NCBI GenBank assembly: GCA_041402005.1
Contig: JAWKTB010000005.1
Span: 372,001 to 436,000, forward strand
Direction: 5' to 3'
Source: JAJRXR01 sp041402005
GTDB lineage: Bacteria; Planctomycetota; Phycisphaerae; Phycisphaerales; UBA1924
DNA: 64,000 bases
Below, piece after piece: positions 49,373 through 58,655 of the stretch. The notes below the pieces were generated by a model, which ran no database searches, was not told the DNA's origin, and was given only the letters and a program-made list of their open reading frames with translations. The stretch's first letter is position 1. Each line of letters opens with the position of its first letter. A program made the translations under genes and the position numbers.

Positions 49373-51655
49373 TCACGGGCAGCCGCTGCCGAACATCTGC
49401 AGGTACGCGAAGACGTCGGAGAAGTCGTAGGCGCCGAACGGCTCGGCGAGGTCGGCGACCGGGTTCTGCTCGCCGAACGCCGTGATGAAGTAGAGGACGT
49501 CGGAGTAATCGAGCACGCCCAGGGGATCCGCCATGTCGGCGGGACCGCACACCACGGGCTCGGGCCCGCTGGTCCCCTGGAACTCGAAGGCGCCCATGTC
49601 GACGACGTCGCCCGAGGAGCCGGCAACGCCCGTGTCCGCCGTACCGGTGTCGTCGAGCACGCGCTCCTGGAGGAGGATGTCGTACTCGTCGCCGTCGAAC
49701 GACTCGAGCAGGGGCGTGTTCGCCGCGTCGATGCAGGGTGAGTTCTCCCTGAGGCTCAGATCGTGCGACTCGAAATCCCATGGGTCGTTCCCGTCCGGGT
49801 CGACGAATCGCGGGTCGGCGTCGATGTTGCCCCCGGCGTCGTTGAAGTAGATGGGGATGCCGCCATCGATGTCGCTGTACTGAACGATCGGGGCGGGCCC
49901 GCCACCGAGCTCGTCACCCGGGTTGTAGATCTGATCGGGGTAGTTGTCCCATGCGATCGAGTTGGCGATGTTGATGTCGAGGGGACCCATGTTGTAGGCA
50001 AAGATGGCGCCGCCAAAGGGCGGGTAGCCCCGCAGATCGGGCTCGTTGTCGTCGCCGCCGGTCTCGTTGCGGTAGAAGGTGCAGTTCACGATGTCGACAC
50101 CGGTGCCGTAGACGAACACACCGCCGCCACCACTCTGGCCGTAGTTGCGATCGAAGACGCAGTTGATGATCTCGCCGAGCGGGGCGGGCTCGACACCGCC
50201 AGAGGGGACGTAAATCCCCTCGAAGCGGAGGGCGACGCCGCCGCCGACGGTGTCACCCTCCCAGCGGAGGTCTTCGGAAGCCGCATTGCCGTTGAAGTAG
50301 GTGCGCTGGATCGAGGAGTAGCCGTTGACGGCCTGGATGCCGCCGCCGCCGTAGTGCTCGCAGTAGTTGTGCTCGAAGAGGCAGTCGGTCACCCCGAGAT
50401 CGACGTCGCGGGCGCCGAGCGCGCCGCCGCCGCCGTACCCGTAGCTGTCGTTGTAGTAGAAGTTGCAGTGCACGAGGTCGGCCTCGCCGAGATTCAGCCC
50501 GATGGCGCCGCCGCCGACGTGACCCTCGATGCCGCGCCCGCTGTCGAAGTTGATGCCGCAGTCATAGCTGGTATTCTCATCGAACTGGCAGTACATGAAC
50601 GTGCTAAGGCTCTCGTAGGCAAAGAACGCGCCGCCGTCGCCGCACGACTCGTTGCCTGCGAAGTAGCACTCGGCGAACATGACGGATGTCTCCTTGCCGG
50701 AGACGGCGCCGCCGACGAGCGCATAGTTGGCATAGAAATCACACAGGGTGATCCAGTTGTTGTGGTCGGTGTCGAGGCAGATGGCGCCCCCGAAGGTCAG
50801 CGCCTCGTTGTCCTCGAATGTGCATTCCTGAAGCTCGATGTCGCCCCGGTCCGAGACGTAGATCGCGCCGCCCCCGCCGTACTCGCTGTGGTTCTCGTAG
50901 AAATAGCACCCGTAGAAGTTAGGACTCCCCTGCGACCCGACATAGACGCCGCCACCGGCCAGCGAGGCGAAGTTGTAGTCGAAGTAGCAGTTGTAGAACT
51001 CGGAACGCCCGTGCGCGATCCAGACGCCGCCGCCGAATGTGTCGGCGTGGCCCCCGACAAACTCGACATATGAGAACGTGGGGCTCGCGTTGTCGATGCA
51101 GACGAGGGCGCCTCGCTCGACGTCAATATCGCCGCCGTCGAGGATCACGCCCTCGAGGACCGCGGCCGCAGTCTCCCCGGACTTGAACGTCACGAGACTC
51201 GGCGGCAGCCCGTCACGCGTGACCGTGAACTCTGGGCGGGTGATGATGACCTTGCCCTTGCTCTTCCCGCCCTCCAGCGGGCCCACGTAGATGTCCTTGC
51301 CGTCGAAGTCGAGCGCTTCGTAGTACGTGCCGGGCTGGATGAGAACCCGGTCGCCGTCATGGGCCATGTCGATGGCCCCCTGGATCGTCATGACGTCGTC
51401 GGGAACGATGAAGTCGACGCCGCGGGTCGAGGCGCCGTGCGGCGACACCGCCGAGTCGAACACCCCCGACGCCCCACGAGCGGACCACGGCGCCATGTCG
51501 CCGATCCTGGCCGGGACCTCACGGAGCGGTGGAGCCTCGAAGCCGGCGTGCCGGACCGGAGTACCGGCCGGAGGCGCGCCGAACGCGGATGCAAGGCTCA
51601 TGACAACAGCCGCAACCGACGCGGCCACGGACAACGGGCGCAACTGACCACACAT
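49373..51655 (-). CDS. Secreted parallel beta-helix protein with Pmp-like FxxN/GGA[IV] repeats
   Basis: A 760-residue exported protein. The start at 51655 (signal MCGQLRPLSVAASVAAVVMS...ASAFG) has GGGGAGG upstream. An N-terminal anchor/linker includes 'DVMTIQGAIDMAHDGDRVLI', a classic right-handed beta-helix lead strand. About a dozen turns then carry short GG(A/G)(I/V/F) motifs with F/Y-x-x-N strands: 'FEDNEALTFGGAICLD', 'FAGNESCGDGGAFFAYE', 'GGGGALGARD', 'GGGGVFVYG'. The C-terminus ends with dockerin/GC-type segments 'ADPLGVLDYSDVLYFITAFG' and 'FGAYDFSDVFAYLQMFGSGC'. The repeats resemble chlamydial polymorphic membrane proteins, but there is no autotransporter barrel. Likely a surface or secreted adhesin or carbohydrate-binding protein. 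Confidence 0.82.
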   Translation of the reverse strand: MCGQLRPLSVAASVAAVVMSLASAFGAPPAGTPVRHAGFEAPPLREVPARIGDMAPWSARGASGVFDSAVSPHGASTRGVDFIVPDDVMTIQGAIDMAHDGDRVLIQPGTYYEALDFDGKDIYVGPLEGGKSKGKVIITRPEFTVTRDGLPPSLVTFKSGETAAAVLEGVILDGGDIDVERGALVCIDNASPTFSYVEFVGGHADTFGGGVWIAHGRSEFYNCYFDYNFASLAGGGVYVGSQGSPNFYGCYFYENHSEYGGGGAIYVSDRGDIELQECTFEDNEALTFGGAICLDTDHNNWITLCDFYANYALVGGAVSGKETSVMFAECYFAGNESCGDGGAFFAYESLSTFMYCQFDENTSYDCGINFDSGRGIEGHVGGGAIGLNLGEADLVHCNFYYNDSYGYGGGGALGARDVDLGVTDCLFEHNYCEHYGGGGIQAVNGYSSIQRTYFNGNAASEDLRWEGDTVGGGVALRFEGIYVPSGGVEPAPLGEIINCVFDRNYGQSGGGGVFVYGTGVDIVNCTFYRNETGGDDNEPDLRGYPPFGGAIFAYNMGPLDINIANSIAWDNYPDQIYNPGDELGGGPAPIVQYSDIDGGIPIYFNDAGGNIDADPRFVDPDGNDPWDFESHDLSLRENSPCIDAANTPLLESFDGDEYDILLQERVLDDTGTADTGVAGSSGDVVDMGAFEFQGTSGPEPVVCGPADMADPLGVLDYSDVLYFITAFGEQNPVADLAEPFGAYDFSDVFAYLQMFGSGCP

Positions 51656-52031
51656 CTCAAATCCTCCCCTCGGGATAGAACTCCCCTTCAGAAATGAGGC
51701 TAGCGAGGGGAAAGCCGATAACAAATCAAATTTCTCGGGCGTCAAGATGGGGGGTTTCGGGGGACACATGCAACGAACCCCGCCTCGGCTTGCCCCGCAA
51801 CGCTCCCATTCGAGCATGCGTTCGCCAAGAGCCATGGAGCCTGGCCGCTCTGGCCCGTTTCGGGTACGAACGGGTCAGACGCATCGCGGCATCGCGTGCG
51901 CGACCGACACGCTCAGATCCCGCTCGGCTCGACAGTTCCCATCGCGCTTCCCGGCAACCCCTCCGGCATGGGTTACGAACGCCGAGGCGCCCTTCACGGC
52001 GCGAACCCGCTGCGGACAGGAGACGCCGCGG
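51656..52031. other. 376-bp gap after the PEP-CTERM-like gene
   Basis: Contains the minus-strand promoter at 51716-51745 for the beta-helix gene. Nothing else is recognised; the small open frames on both strands lack ribosome sites. Confidence 0.4.
51716..51745 (-). promoter_or_regulatory. Promoter of the beta-helix gene
   Basis: On the minus strand TTGACG (51745-51740) and TTATCG (51721-51716) are 18 bp apart in an AT-rich patch, about 60 bases upstream of the start at 51655. Confidence 0.55.
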
Positions 52032-52820
52032 TCATCGTCGACGCCTCTTGCCAATTAGACTCCCGGCGCCCAGGAGGAACAACGTCCCCGGCGATGGGAT
52101 GTTGAAGCATGCGTTGGTGACTTCGACGTAGCAGGCTCCGCTCGCTTGCTCGAACCCGAACGCATTGTATGTGGTCTCCATACCAAGTTCCCAAACGTAC
52201 GAGCCCGCCGGGAGAACCCCGCCATCACTGATGCTGTACGAGTACCCGGCGCCGCTGAAGACCTCTTGATAGTCGATCAGCTGGTCGGCGCCATTCCCTG
52301 ACAAGTCAAAGATGCTGATTGACATCCTAGTGAGGGCCAGACCAGGAGGGCCGGGGCTGGTCCACGAAGCGACATCCGCGTCGAAGGTCCATGCGGTCGG
52401 GGCGCCGAGTGTGAAATAGATGTATGACGATGCAGCCGCGTAGCTCGATTCCCAAAGATTGATGCCGCTCGACTGTGTGGTCTCCGCGGACGACCAAAGG
52501 TCCAGCTTCACGCCCGAGAACTGGCCGAGCAGACCGGGGTTGCTCGGGACGAACAGGGTGACGTTTTGCGCGACGCCGGTCCCGACGAAGCCATTTCTTG
52601 AAAATGAAGCGCCCCGAGTGTCACTGAAGTCCAATCCGGTGTTGTACGACCCATTGCTGTCGGCATTCTGCTGAAAGTTCATGCCGTTCTGGTCGTAGGC
52701 GCCGGCGCCGCCGCTCACCATGAAATCGGCGTGATCAAGGATTGTCTGCGCACACGCGATCGACGGCATGGCCGATCCGATCCAGATTGCAAGCGCGAGG
52801 ATGCTCTCCGCCGTTCTCAT
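52032..52820 (-). CDS. Secreted protein with PEP-CTERM-like sorting signal
   Basis: A 262-residue exported protein. The start at 52820 (GAGGAG six bases upstream) gives signal peptide MRTAESILALAIWIGSAMPSIACA; an ATG at 52826 is also in frame. The middle is a beta-sandwich-like domain rich in Ser, Gly and Asn with no catalytic motif seen. The C-terminus is 'IPSPGTLFLLGAGSLIGKRRRR': a P-S-P motif, a hydrophobic helix, then an arginine cluster. This is the PEP-CTERM pattern in a 'PSPGTL' form, which targets proteins to an exosortase/archaeosortase-like system. It is not adjacent to an exosortase gene in this window. Confidence 0.8.
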   Translation of the reverse strand: MRTAESILALAIWIGSAMPSIACAQTILDHADFMVSGGAGAYDQNGMNFQQNADSNGSYNTGLDFSDTRGASFSRNGFVGTGVAQNVTLFVPSNPGLLGQFSGVKLDLWSSAETTQSSGINLWESSYAAASSYIYFTLGAPTAWTFDADVASWTSPGPPGLALTRMSISIFDLSGNGADQLIDYQEVFSGAGYSYSISDGGVLPAGSYVWELGMETTYNAFGFEQASGACYVEVTNACFNIPSPGTLFLLGAGSLIGKRRRR

Positions 52821-53275
52821 CGCCATCTCCTCATCTTGCCAGACCCGGGGGCTGGCTCGTCGCCCAGCGGCTCGCGCCGACGGCGCCGCCGCGATGCACT
52901 CTCCAGAGACGACCGTCTTGAAACCTGCGGTTCCCCCCTCCTTAGCACGCGTCGCATCGGACGAGAACCGTCCGGCTGACCCACGATTGGTCGAGGCGGC
53001 GTGCCAAGACCAAACCGGAGTTTATCAGGACGCCTCCAGGATGCCGCACCAGATCAGCAGACCCCCTTCGGCAGGCCAGACCTTCTCTGGAGCCTCGCCG
53101 GATGCCGCGACCTCACAGGCAAACGGCCCCTGGCGCGGCCGGTGAGTGAGCGAAACGCAGATTCCGGACCCCACCCCAACGCCATCCAAGAAAAATGCGA
53201 CCGGTGTACTGTCAACCCGGCGTGACGGCGAGACCAGTTTGGCGAGTGCATCGCCACCCGCCATGGAAACACGAC
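52821..53275. other. 455-bp gap
   Basis: Nothing convincing seen. Open frames on both strands lack ribosome sites and family features. The plus-strand promoter of the next gene must lie here, but no clear -35/-10 pair stands out. Confidence 0.3.
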
Positions 53276-53881
53276 ATGAGGGCAATCAGGATCTTCGAGC
53301 ACACCTCGCTGGACGGCGTGATCTCCCCCGGCGCGCCGAGCGAATACTGCGACGAGTTCGCGAATGGCGGATGGACGGCGCCGTACCGAAGCCCACCCGG
53401 GCTGGCGTCCGTCCTCGAAGCGCAGGGCGCAAGCTTCGATCTCCTGCTCGGCCGCCGCACCTACGACCTCTGGTCGAGTTACTGGCCGAGGGCAGGCGCC
53501 GGCCCGATGGCGGACGCTCTGAACGCCGCGACGAAGTACGTCGCTACCCACAGACCGGACAGCCTCGGATGGGAACCGGCCATGGACCTGGGTGCAGACG
53601 TCATCGAGGGTGTTCGCGCCATCAAGTCGACTGACGGCCCCGACCTGATCGTCTGGGGAAGCTCGACCCTGACGTCCGTACTGCTCGGACAGGGGCTGGT
53701 CGACGAGATCGTGCTGATGGTCTACCCCGTGTTGCTGGGCCGGGGCAAACGCTTCTTTTCGGAGAGCGTCGACCCTTGCGAACTCGCGCTCGTCAGCACC
53801 AAGGCCACACCGACGGGCGTGCTTCTCAACACGTATCGCCACATAGGATCGCTCCGAGCCGGATCGACCGACCCGACCTGA
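53276..53881 (+). CDS. Dihydrofolate reductase / RibD C-terminal family protein
   Basis: A 201-residue protein. It begins MRAIRIFEHTSLDGVISPG, the usual RibD_C/DHFR-like opening (a strand followed by S-x-D-G), then 'FDLLLGRRTYDLW' (xLxGRxTYE), 'LNAATKYVATH' (N-x-x-x-K-x-V), 'DLIVWGSSTLTSVLLGQG' (G-S) and 'VDEIVLMVYPVLLGRGKRFF' (the v-P-v-lG-G-.-l-f end). These are standalone relatives of dihydrofolate reductase with an NADPH-binding fold; the substrate is unknown. Confidence 0.87.
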   Translation: MRAIRIFEHTSLDGVISPGAPSEYCDEFANGGWTAPYRSPPGLASVLEAQGASFDLLLGRRTYDLWSSYWPRAGAGPMADALNAATKYVATHRPDSLGWEPAMDLGADVIEGVRAIKSTDGPDLIVWGSSTLTSVLLGQGLVDEIVLMVYPVLLGRGKRFFSESVDPCELALVSTKATPTGVLLNTYRHIGSLRAGSTDPT

Positions 53882-54063
53882 GCCGTCGCCCGAGGTACGT
53901 ACCACCAACCGCTCGGGCTCGGCCGCCAGGGCTATCCCGACATGACGCGCTCGCGATGAACCCCTCGATCCGACGCCGAATCTCTCTCGCGATCGGACGG
54001 GTGTGATCCAGCCCGGCAACACTGACGGCCCCAGCCCCCGCCGAGGCCATCACGGTCGCTGAA

Positions 54064-54138
54064 TCGGGGTGGGCGGATTCGAACCGCCGACCTTTTGACC
54101 CCCAGTCAAACGCGCTAACCAAGCTGCGCTACACCCCG
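54064..54138 (-). tRNA. tRNA-Pro (GGG)
   Basis: A minus-strand cloverleaf: acceptor CGGGGTG/CACCCCG, D-arm GCGC...GCGC, anticodon stem TTTGA/TCAAA with loop CTGGGGG (anticodon GGG), and T-arm GGCGG-TTCGAAT-CCGCC. Discriminator A; no encoded CCA. Confidence 0.94.
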
Positions 54139-54221
54139 GAATGCCGCCCCTGGGGGCGGTGGTCTGGGAGGATAGGCCCCGCCCGGCGCCCCCGCACAGG
54201 CGGCAGCCGTATCCTTGCCAC

Positions 54222-55553
54222 GTGGACGCGAGCGACCGGACACTGCTCATCCAGGGCGGACGGGTCATCGACCCCGCCTCGGGGCTCGACGCTTTCGTTG
54301 ACATCGCGATCACGGGCGGACGAATCGCCGAGATCGGCCTCAATCTGGCCCGGTCGCCGGCGGCCCGCGTGATCGACGCCGATGGGCTGCTCGTCACGCC
54401 CGGCTTGATCGACCCCCACGTGCATCTACGCGAGCCCGGGGGCGAGCACAAGGAGACGATCGCGAGCGGGACCGCCGCCGCGGTCGCCGGCGGCTTCACC
54501 ACCGTCTGCTGCATGCCCAACACGACGCCGGCGATCGACTCGCCAGAGCTGGTCCGGTGGGTCAGTTCGCGCGCGGGGCAGACGGGCGCCTGCCGTGTCT
54601 TTCCCGTCGCCGCGGCGACGATCGGTCGCAAGGGCGAGCAACTCACCGAGATCGAACTGTGCCACACCGCGGGCGCGGTCGCCTTCTCCGACGACGGCGA
54701 CGTCGTCGAGTCGGAGGGCATGATGTCGCGCGTCCTGCGCGCCGTCGCCGCCACCGCCACCCCCTTCATGCAGCACTGCCAGGAGCCCTCCCTGACCCAA
54801 GGCGCCTCGATGCACGCCGGCGAGGTCTCGATCCGCCTCGGCCTGACCGGCTGGCCCCGGATCGCCGAGGAGTGCATCATCGAGCGCGACGTCCGCCTTA
54901 ACCAGGCGATCGGCTGCCGCTACCACGTGCAGCACGTCAGCTCGGGGGGCTCGGTCGAGATCATCCGGCGGGCGCGCGAGGGCGGCCTTCCCGTGACCGC
55001 CGAGGCGAGCCCCCACCACCTCACCCTGACCGACGAGGCCTGCGACGGGTACAACACCAGCGCCAAAATGAACCCGCCGCTGCGCACGAGGGCGGACGTC
55101 GATGCCCTGCGTGCCGGCGTCGCCGAGGGCGTGATCACCATCCTCGCGACCGACCACGCCCCCCACTCCTACGACGAGAAGTCGCTCCCCTTCGAGCACG
55201 CCCCGTTCGGGATCATCGGGCTGGAGACCGCCCTGCCCCTGTACGCCGAGGCGCTGGTCGCGTCTGGCGCGATCGACTGGCCCCGCCTGATCGCGCTGCT
55301 CACGATCGCGCCCGCCGAGCTGTGCGGCCTCGACGCCCTCACCCTTGGTCGCCTGAGCGAGGGTGGCCCCGCCGATATCACGCTCATCGACCCCGACCTC
55401 GAATGGACCGTCTCACGCGACGACCTGCGCGGCATGTCGTACAACACCCCCTTCCTCGGGCGTCGCGCGCGAGGGCGGGCCGTCGGCACGATCGTCGGCG
55501 GACGCGTCCGCCACGAGCTCCCCTCCCGGGTTCCCTCCGCCCCCGCGACCTAG
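54222..55553 (+). CDS. pyrC: Dihydroorotase
   Basis: A 443-residue amidohydrolase that cyclises carbamoyl aspartate to dihydroorotate in pyrimidine synthesis. The metal HxH is in 'GLIDPHVHLREPGGEHKETI'. Other landmarks are 'CMPNTTPAIDSPE', 'KMNPPLR', 'ILATDHAPH' (catalytic Asp) and 'FGIIGLETALPLY'. The start is the GTG at 54222, where homology begins ('TLLIQGGRVIDPASG'); the open frame before it runs into the tRNA-Pro flank. The pattern is that of the long (class I, PyrC/allantoinase-like) enzymes. It is followed by the P-type ATPase after 18 bp. Confidence 0.93.
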   Translation: MDASDRTLLIQGGRVIDPASGLDAFVDIAITGGRIAEIGLNLARSPAARVIDADGLLVTPGLIDPHVHLREPGGEHKETIASGTAAAVAGGFTTVCCMPNTTPAIDSPELVRWVSSRAGQTGACRVFPVAAATIGRKGEQLTEIELCHTAGAVAFSDDGDVVESEGMMSRVLRAVAATATPFMQHCQEPSLTQGASMHAGEVSIRLGLTGWPRIAEECIIERDVRLNQAIGCRYHVQHVSSGGSVEIIRRAREGGLPVTAEASPHHLTLTDEACDGYNTSAKMNPPLRTRADVDALRAGVAEGVITILATDHAPHSYDEKSLPFEHAPFGIIGLETALPLYAEALVASGAIDWPRLIALLTIAPAELCGLDALTLGRLSEGGPADITLIDPDLEWTVSRDDLRGMSYNTPFLGRRARGRAVGTIVGGRVRHELPSRVPSAPAT

Positions 55554-55571
55554 CGACAAGGCAACGACGGC

Positions 55572-57440
55572 ATGGACGCCCCCACCCGATCGCCCTGGCG
55601 CACCAAGGAGATCTACATCGCCATCGTCGCCCTGGCGGCGATCACGGCACACCTCCTCCTGCGCGTCTGGTTCGCCCCGGAGAGTGCCGAAGCGCGAGTC
55701 CCCCTCTGGATCGCCCTCGCCGTCGGCGGCATCCCCCTCGTCATTGACCTCGCCCTCAAGGCGATCCGCCTCCAGTTCGGCTCCGACCTGCTCGCGGGCA
55801 TCTCCATCGTCACCTCGGTGATCCTGGGTGAGTACCTGGCGGGCACGCTCGTCGTCCTGATGCTCTCGGGGGGCGAGACGCTCGAGGCGATGGCCGTCCA
55901 GAACGCCCGGTCGGTGCTGCGCGCCCTGGCCAAGCGCGTTCCCACGACCGCCCATATCCGGCGCGACGGACGCGTCGAGGACGCCCCCATCGACCAGATC
56001 CGCATCGGCGACCGCGTCGTCGTCTACCCCCACGAGATCTGCCCCGTCGACGGCGAGGTCGCCAGCGGGCACGGCGTCATGGACGAGTCCTACCTCACCG
56101 GCGAGCCCTACATGATGTCCAAGGCGCCCGGCTCGGCGGTCATCTCCGGCTCGATCAACGGCGAGTCCGCCCTCACCATCCGCGCCACAAAGCTCCCCGA
56201 GGACTCACGCTACGCCAAGATCATGCGCGTCATGCGCGAGAGCGAGCAGCGCCGCCCGCGCCTGCGCCGCCTCGGCGACACGCTCGGCGCCTACTACACG
56301 CCGATCGCCGTCGCCCTCGCCCTCATCGCCTGGGCGATCAGCGGTGACCCGGTCCGCTTCCTCGCCGTCCTCGTCGTTGCGACACCCTGCCCCCTGCTGA
56401 TCGCGATCCCGACGGCGATCATCGGCTCGATCTCCCTCGCCGCCAGGCGGGGCGTCATCGTCAAGGACCCGACCACCCTCGAGGCCATCGACACCTGCCG
56501 CACCATCATCTTCGACAAGACCGGCACGCTGACCTACGGCAAGCCGAGCGTCACCGAAGTGATCCCGGGCGAGGGCTTCGAGGCCGACGACGTGCTCGCC
56601 CTCACCGCCGACCTCGAGCGGTACTCCAAGCACCCCCTCGCCGGCGCCGTCGTCCGGGCGGCCGACGCCAAGCGACTCGCGACCCGTGAGCCTCACGAGA
56701 TCTCCGAGCGACCCGGCGAGGGCCTGCGAGGCATCGTCGAGGGGCGCCAGGTCCTCGTCACCGGACGCGCCGCCTTCGAGCGCGCCAACCCCGACGAGGC
56801 CCAGGCCCTCCCACCGCTCGCCGGCGGCCTTGAGTGCGTCGTCGTCATCGACGGCTCGCTCGCCGCAACGCTCCGCTTCCGCGACGAGCCCCGCGCCGAC
56901 GGCGCCGCCTTCATCCGCCACCTCACCCGCAAGCACCGCTTCCAGAAGGTCATGCTCGTCTCGGGCGACCGGGAGAGCGAGGTCCGCTACCTCGCCGACA
57001 AGGTCGGCATCGAGCACGTCCTCGCCTCCCAGTCCCCCGAGAACAAGGTCGAAATCGTCAAGCGCGAGACCGAGTCCGCCCGCACCTGCTTCATCGGCGA
57101 CGGCATCAACGACGCCCCCGCCCTCGCCCTGGCGACCGTCGGGATCGCCTTCGGCCAGGCGAGCGACATCACCACAGAGGCCGCGGGAGTCGTCGTCCTG
57201 GACAACGCCCTCGAACGCGTGGACGAGTTCTTCCACATCTCGCGCCGTCTTCGCCGGATCGCGCTCCAGAGCGCCCTGGGCGGCATGGCGCTGAGCATCG
57301 TCGGGATGATCCTGGCCTCCTTCGGCCTGCTCCCTCCGGTCGCGGGCGCGATCGCCCAGGAGGCCATCGACGTGCTGGCGGTCCTCAACGCGGTGCGTGT
57401 CGCCGCGCCCCCCGCCAGACTCTCCGACATCCGCGACTGA
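55572..57440 (+). CDS. Heavy-metal P-type ATPase (P1B) with TPCPL ion-binding motif
   Basis: A 622-residue cation pump. It has no N-terminal HMA metal-binding domain; the N-terminus enters the membrane helices directly. The ion motif in the transmembrane segment is 'ATPCPLLIAIPTAI' (family usually CPC or SPC), so TPC is unusual. Catalytic signatures: 'DESYLTGEP' (TGE), 'IFDKTGTLT' (phosphorylated Asp), 'SKHPLA' (HP), and 'GDGINDAPAL'. The late membrane segment 'EAIDVLAVLNAVR' is also metal-ligand-like. The transported ion is not predictable from known classes. Confidence 0.88.
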   Translation: MDAPTRSPWRTKEIYIAIVALAAITAHLLLRVWFAPESAEARVPLWIALAVGGIPLVIDLALKAIRLQFGSDLLAGISIVTSVILGEYLAGTLVVLMLSGGETLEAMAVQNARSVLRALAKRVPTTAHIRRDGRVEDAPIDQIRIGDRVVVYPHEICPVDGEVASGHGVMDESYLTGEPYMMSKAPGSAVISGSINGESALTIRATKLPEDSRYAKIMRVMRESEQRRPRLRRLGDTLGAYYTPIAVALALIAWAISGDPVRFLAVLVVATPCPLLIAIPTAIIGSISLAARRGVIVKDPTTLEAIDTCRTIIFDKTGTLTYGKPSVTEVIPGEGFEADDVLALTADLERYSKHPLAGAVVRAADAKRLATREPHEISERPGEGLRGIVEGRQVLVTGRAAFERANPDEAQALPPLAGGLECVVVIDGSLAATLRFRDEPRADGAAFIRHLTRKHRFQKVMLVSGDRESEVRYLADKVGIEHVLASQSPENKVEIVKRETESARTCFIGDGINDAPALALATVGIAFGQASDITTEAAGVVVLDNALERVDEFFHISRRLRRIALQSALGGMALSIVGMILASFGLLPPVAGAIAQEAIDVLAVLNAVRVAAPPARLSDIRD

Positions 57441-57549
57441 CCGCCCCGCCCCGACCGCCGCCCTGGCCCCCCCGCCCGCCGCCCCCCTACCGTTGCGCGG
57501 GACGGATCCCAGCCCCCTGACCCGCCTCAGAGACCAAGGAGATCGACGC

Positions 57550-58590
57550 ATGGCCATCCGCGTTGGCATCAACGGCTTCGGACGAATCGGACGCCTCGTC
57601 TACCGCATCGCCGCCAATCGACCCGGCTTCGAGGTCAACCTCATCAACGACCTCGTCCCCGCGGACAACCTCGCCTACCTCCTGAAGTACGACACGATGC
57701 ACCGGCGTTTCACGATCAACGGCAAGCCCGCCGAGCTCAGCGCAACCGAGAACGCCTTCACCGTCAACGGCAAGACGACCAAGACGATGGCCGTCCGCGA
57801 CCCCGCCGAGCTGCCCTGGGGCCAGCACAACGTCGACTACGTCCTCGAGTCCACGGGCCTGTTCACCAAGTTCGAGGACGCCCACAAGCACATCGAGAAC
57901 AACGGGTGCAAGCGGGTCCTCCTCTCCGCCCCGACCAAGAGCCCCGAGCAGGTCCGCACCTTCGCCTACAAGGTCAACCACGAGCTGTACGACCCCGCCA
58001 AGGACGTCATCCTCTCCAACGCCAGCTGCACGACCAACTGCCTCGCCCCCGTCGCCAAGGTCATCAACGACGAGTTCGGCCTCGAAGAGGGCCTGATGAC
58101 CACCATCCACGCCGCGACCGCGACCCAGCCCACCCAGGACGGCCCCTCCAAGAAAGACTGGCGAGGCGGACGCAACGCCTACCAGAACATCATCCCGGCG
58201 AGCACCGGCGCCGCCAAGGCCGTCGGGCTCTGCATCCCTGAGATCAAGGGCAAGCTCACCGGCATGTCCTTCCGCGTGCCGACCGCCGACGTCTCGTGCG
58301 TGGACCTGACCTTCAAGACCAAGAAGTCCACCAGCCTGAAGGCGATCAACGCCGCCATGAAGGCCGCCAGCGAGGGCTCCATGCAGGGCGTCCTGGGCTA
58401 CACCGAGGAGGAGGTCGTCAGCTCCGACTTCATCGGCGACCCCCGCAGCTCCATCTTCGACGCCCTGGCCGGCATCGAACTCAACGATCGTTTCTTCAAG
58501 GTTGTCAGCTGGTACGACAACGAGGCGGGTTACGCCACGAGGTGCGTGGACATGCTGGCCATGATGGCCCAGCGGGACGGCAACGCCTGA
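57550..58590 (+). CDS. gap: Glyceraldehyde-3-phosphate dehydrogenase, type I
   Basis: A 346-residue glycolytic enzyme. The Rossmann fold opens 'IRVGINGFGRIGRLVYRI' and 'NLINDLVPADNLAYLLKYD', where Asp after the second strand favours NAD over NADP. The active Cys is in 'LSNASCTTNCLAP' and the catalytic His in 'TTIHAATATQPTQDG'. 'WYDNEAGYATRCVDML' closes the family. The start ATG 57550 is chosen over upstream in-frame positions for homology and GGAGATCGACGC upstream. It lies 109 bp after the ATPase. Confidence 0.95.
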   Translation: MAIRVGINGFGRIGRLVYRIAANRPGFEVNLINDLVPADNLAYLLKYDTMHRRFTINGKPAELSATENAFTVNGKTTKTMAVRDPAELPWGQHNVDYVLESTGLFTKFEDAHKHIENNGCKRVLLSAPTKSPEQVRTFAYKVNHELYDPAKDVILSNASCTTNCLAPVAKVINDEFGLEEGLMTTIHAATATQPTQDGPSKKDWRGGRNAYQNIIPASTGAAKAVGLCIPEIKGKLTGMSFRVPTADVSCVDLTFKTKKSTSLKAINAAMKAASEGSMQGVLGYTEEEVVSSDFIGDPRSSIFDALAGIELNDRFFKVVSWYDNEAGYATRCVDMLAMMAQRDGNA

Positions 58591-58655
58591 TCCCACCACA
58601 TTGCCCCCACTCCCCTCGCCCCGCGGGCGGGTCGTCCCGCAGGAGGAGCCCTGTC

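Noticed and set aside
53146..53634. Alternative plus-strand frame across the start of the DHFR/RibD-like gene
   Set aside because: It lacks a ribosome site and has no family pattern; the DHFR/RibD-like frame from 53276 has clear motifs.
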